In this document: positions 62,144-64,000 of the stretch, piece by piece
Numbering within the stretch: the first letter of the stretch is position 1
How the letters are laid out: each line of letters opens with the position of its first letter
Assembly: GCF_036013935.1 (NCBI RefSeq)
Contig: NZ_CP107902.1
Location: 6,233,001-6,297,000, forward strand
DNA: 64,000 nt
Source of the DNA: Streptomyces sp. NBC_00461
GTDB taxonomy: Bacteria; Actinomycetota; Actinomycetes; Streptomycetales; Streptomycetaceae
Reading direction: 5' to 3'
Made by a program: the position numbers and the translations under genes
The notes under the pieces: model-generated
The model's input: the letters and a program-made list of their open reading frames with translations, nothing else
Databases searched by the model: none
What the model was told of the DNA's origin: nothing

Positions 62144-62890
62144 TTACCCGTGCTGGTACGCCACCAGCGAGATGCCCACGTAGTGGACGACGAAGGCGGC
62201 CAGCGTGAGCGAGTGGAAGACCTCGTGGAAGCCGAACCAGCGTGGTGACGGGTTCGGCCGCTTGATGCCGTAGATCACGCCGCCCGCGCTGTAGAGGAGA
62301 CCGCCCACGATCACGAGGACCAGCACCGCGATGCCGCCGGCGTGCATGAAGTCCGGCAGGAAGAAGACGGCCGCCCAGCCCATCGCGATGTAGCAGGGGG
62401 TGTAGAGCCAGCGCGGGGCGCCGACCCAGAAGACGCGGAAGATGATGCCCGCGGCCGCGGCGCCCCAGATGCCCCACAGCAGCCACTGCCCCTTGGCGCC
62501 CGGCAGCAGCAGCATCGTCAGCGGTGTGTAAGTGCCCGCGATGATCAGGAAGATGTTGGCGTGATCGAGTCGGCGCAGGACGCCGTCCATGCGCGGGCTC
62601 CAGTTGCCCCGGTGGTACAGCGCGCTGACGCCGAACAGCAGGCAGGCCGTCAGGGCGAAGATCCCGCAGGCGATGCGCCCCCTGGGTGAGTCCGCGAGGG
62701 CGGTGAGCACCAGGCCGGAGACGAGTGCGGCCGGGAACATGCCCAGATGCAGCCAGCCGCGGAGCTTCGGCTTGATCGGCTCGGCGAGCTGCTGGGCGTG
62801 CTGCTTTAGCTGGTGTGGCAGGGAGGGGGCGCCGGAGTCGCGGCCGGCGGCCGGCGTGTCCGTGGGCGCGTCGGGGACGGGCGCAGTCAT
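62144..62890 (-). CDS. trhA: Hemolysin III / TrhA (PAQR-superfamily) membrane protein
   Basis: A 248-residue seven-helix membrane protein of the hemolysin III family (TrhA), related to PAQR receptors. Conserved motifs are FGVSALYHRGNW, the DHANIFLIIAGTYTP segment, and FHEVFHSLTLAAFVVHYVG with histidines that bind zinc in PAQR hydrolases. An N-terminal Pro/Ala-rich cytoplasmic segment of about 35 residues precedes the first helix. Bacterial TrhA has been linked to membrane-fluidity homeostasis; the name hemolysin is historical. ATG 62890. It has its own terminator and is divergent from pckG. Confidence 0.92.
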   Translation of the reverse strand: MTAPVPDAPTDTPAAGRDSGAPSLPHQLKQHAQQLAEPIKPKLRGWLHLGMFPAALVSGLVLTALADSPRGRIACGIFALTACLLFGVSALYHRGNWSPRMDGVLRRLDHANIFLIIAGTYTPLTMLLLPGAKGQWLLWGIWGAAAAGIIFRVFWVGAPRWLYTPCYIAMGWAAVFFLPDFMHAGGIAVLVLVIVGGLLYSAGGVIYGIKRPNPSPRWFGFHEVFHSLTLAAFVVHYVGISLVAYQHG

Positions 62891-63231
62891 GCGCTGAATC
62901 CTACCTACGCAACCGTAAGTTAGGGATGAGCACGGGCCGAGAACCGGTCAAGAGTGGCCATCCTCTCACGGGAGTTGAGTCCGCGTCCGGCAGGCAAAAG
63001 AACCGTCAGGTGAACTCAACGTGCACGCAAAAACACGCTGGGAAACACAGCGAGGCGTGACGATCCCCACTCCGCTCACCTGTGAGGCCCTCTGGACATA
63101 TGGGCACCCACGTCGCATGATCATATGAGTGCGGTCGGCACCGGATGAGCGCTGAGGATCCAGCCACGAAGCATCCGGGCCGCAGCCCCCACGGGGCCTC
63201 CCAACAAAAAATCCCTCATTTAGGAGCAATC
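62891..63231. other. 341-bp intergenic region between trhA and pckG
   Basis: No gene was found. It should hold both promoters. Visible structure: an inverted repeat GTTGAGT (62974-62980) with ACTCAAC (63014-63020), and two CATATG hexamers 25 bp apart (63097-63102 and 63122-63127), the second overlapping ATGATCAT. The pckG ribosome binding site AGGAG is at 63222-63226. The region is less GC-rich than the genes around it. I cannot assign boxes reliably. Confidence 0.6.
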
Positions 63232-64000
63232 GTGGCGCGCGACAACGCGGCTCCCACCGTCATCCCCACCAACCATCAGGAACTGGTCTCGTGGGTGAAC
63301 GAGATCGCTGAACTGACCCAGCCGGACAGCGTGGTCTGGTGTGACGGATCCGAGGCCGAGTACGAGCGGCTGTGCGAAGAGCTCGTCGCGAAGGGCACGT
63401 TCAAGAAACTCGACCCGATCAAGCGCCCGAACTCCTTCTACGCGGCCTCCGACCCGAGCGACGTCGCGCGTGTCGAGGACCGCACCTTCATCTGCTCCGA
63501 GAAGGAGGCGGACGCCGGCCCGACCAACCACTGGAAGGACCCCGCCGAGATGCGGGACATCTTCGCCGGTGAGAAGGGCGTCTTCCGCGGCTCGATGAAG
63601 GGCCGGACGATGTACGTCGTCCCGTTCTGCATGGGCCCCCTCGGCTCGGACCTCTCCGCGATCGGCGTCGAGATCACCGACTCCGCCTACGTCGCCGTAT
63701 CGATGCGCACGATGACCCGCATGGGACAGCCGGTCCTTGACGAACTCGGCTCCGACGGCTTCTTCGTGAAGGCCGTCCACACCCTCGGCGCGCCCCTCGC
63801 CCAGGGCGAGACGGACGTCCCGTGGCCCTGCAACTCCACCAAGTACATCTCGCACTTCCCCGAGGACCGCGAGATCTGGTCCTACGGCTCCGGCTACGGC
63901 GGCAACGCGCTGCTCGGCAAGAAGTGCTACGCCCTGCGCATCGCGTCCGTGATGGCCCGCGACGAGGGCTGGCTCGCCGAGCACATGCTGGTGCTCAAGC
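63232..64000 (+). CDS. pckG: GTP-dependent phosphoenolpyruvate carboxykinase (3' end outside window)
   Basis: The first 256 codons of a protein usually about 605 residues long. The N-terminus [21 protein letters not shown] leads into [44 protein letters not shown] and [12 protein letters not shown], all typical of GTP-type PEPCK. The enzyme converts oxaloacetate and GTP to phosphoenolpyruvate, the entry to gluconeogenesis. The GTP-binding P-loop lies beyond the window end. GTG 63232 follows AGGAG by 5 nt, a strong ribosome binding site. Confidence 0.95.
   Translation, partial: MARDNAAPTVIPTNHQELVSWVNEIAELTQPDSVVWCDGSEAEYERLCEELVAKGTFKKLDPIKRPNSFYAASDPSDVARVEDRTFICSEKEADAGPTNHWKDPAEMRDIFAGEKGVFRGSMKGRTMYVVPFCMGPLGSDLSAIGVEITDSAYVAVSMRTMTRMGQPVLDELGSDGFFVKAVHTLGAPLAQGETDVPWPCNSTKYISHFPEDREIWSYGSGYGGNALLGKKCYALRIASVMARDEGWLAEHMLVLK

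Overview
The window is a stretch of a Streptomyces-type actinomycete chromosome. The base composition is very GC-rich (roughly 70% or more by eye) and starts include GTG and TTG. Telltale genes include mycothiol S-conjugate amidase, a DUF4307 protein, a LAxTG surface protein, an acyl-CoA carboxylase epsilon subunit and a Rv1264-like adenylate cyclase. From memory, gene order follows the Streptomyces coelicolor region around SCO4919-SCO4979, so most of the window looks like conserved core chromosome. No tRNA, rRNA, CRISPR array, prophage or full insertion sequence was seen.

Layout. 1-9.3 kb: end of an NAD(P)H-quinone dehydrogenase, a GlpR-type regulator, a TetR regulator, then a propionyl-CoA carboxylase locus. 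This holds accA2 (biotin carboxylase plus carrier), pccB, pccE, a 42-residue membrane protein (MmpB-like), maf and the biotin ligase birA that would biotinylate AccA2. 9.5-18.9 kb: adenylate cyclase, a repeat-rich gap, a proline-rich secreted protein, enoyl-CoA hydratase, a GAF-GGDEF protein, histidine ammonia-lyase, and a cell-envelope group (lipoprotein, LAxTG protein, L,D-transpeptidase). 19.1-28.4 kb: a MacB-like export pair and two tandem secreted S8 proteases that share almost identical DNA blocks. 28.4-36.5 kb: small-metabolism and stress genes (ABM-globin fusion, MmyB-type regulator with alcohol dehydrogenase, S51-like protein, SDR, serine hydrolase, msrA), then a truncated DUF4291 gene next to a DUF4389 gene bracketed by an 18-bp direct repeat.

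36.7-46.6 kb: metB, a sigma-like factor with a small membrane partner, MarR regulator, ilvA, a DrrAB-type exporter with a well-formed regulated promoter, greA, DUF4307 protein, mca and a small membrane protein. 46.6-58.9 kb: a large NB-ARC/TPR STAND ATPase, a DUF255 protein, and a four-gene operon in which every junction overlaps by 4 bp: a processive QxxRW glycosyltransferase, a GT39-type membrane transferase, a DPM1-like transferase with a GtrA domain, and a secreted galactose-oxidase-like copper radical oxidase. 59-64 kb: Mut7-C RNase, an MFS efflux gene interrupted by a short repeat carrying an in-frame TAG, its TetR regulator, a TrhA/hemolysin III protein and the first part of pckG.

The best candidate for an undescribed system is the four-gene operon at 52.3-58.9 kb. 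Its content suggests synthesis, lipid-linked glycosylation and oxidative modification of a surface glycan. It resembles the known CslA/GlxA pair in concept but has a different gene set. Other points worth attention are the repeat-disrupted MFS gene, the gene-converted protease pair, and the operator that fills the promoter spacer of the DrrAB-type operon.
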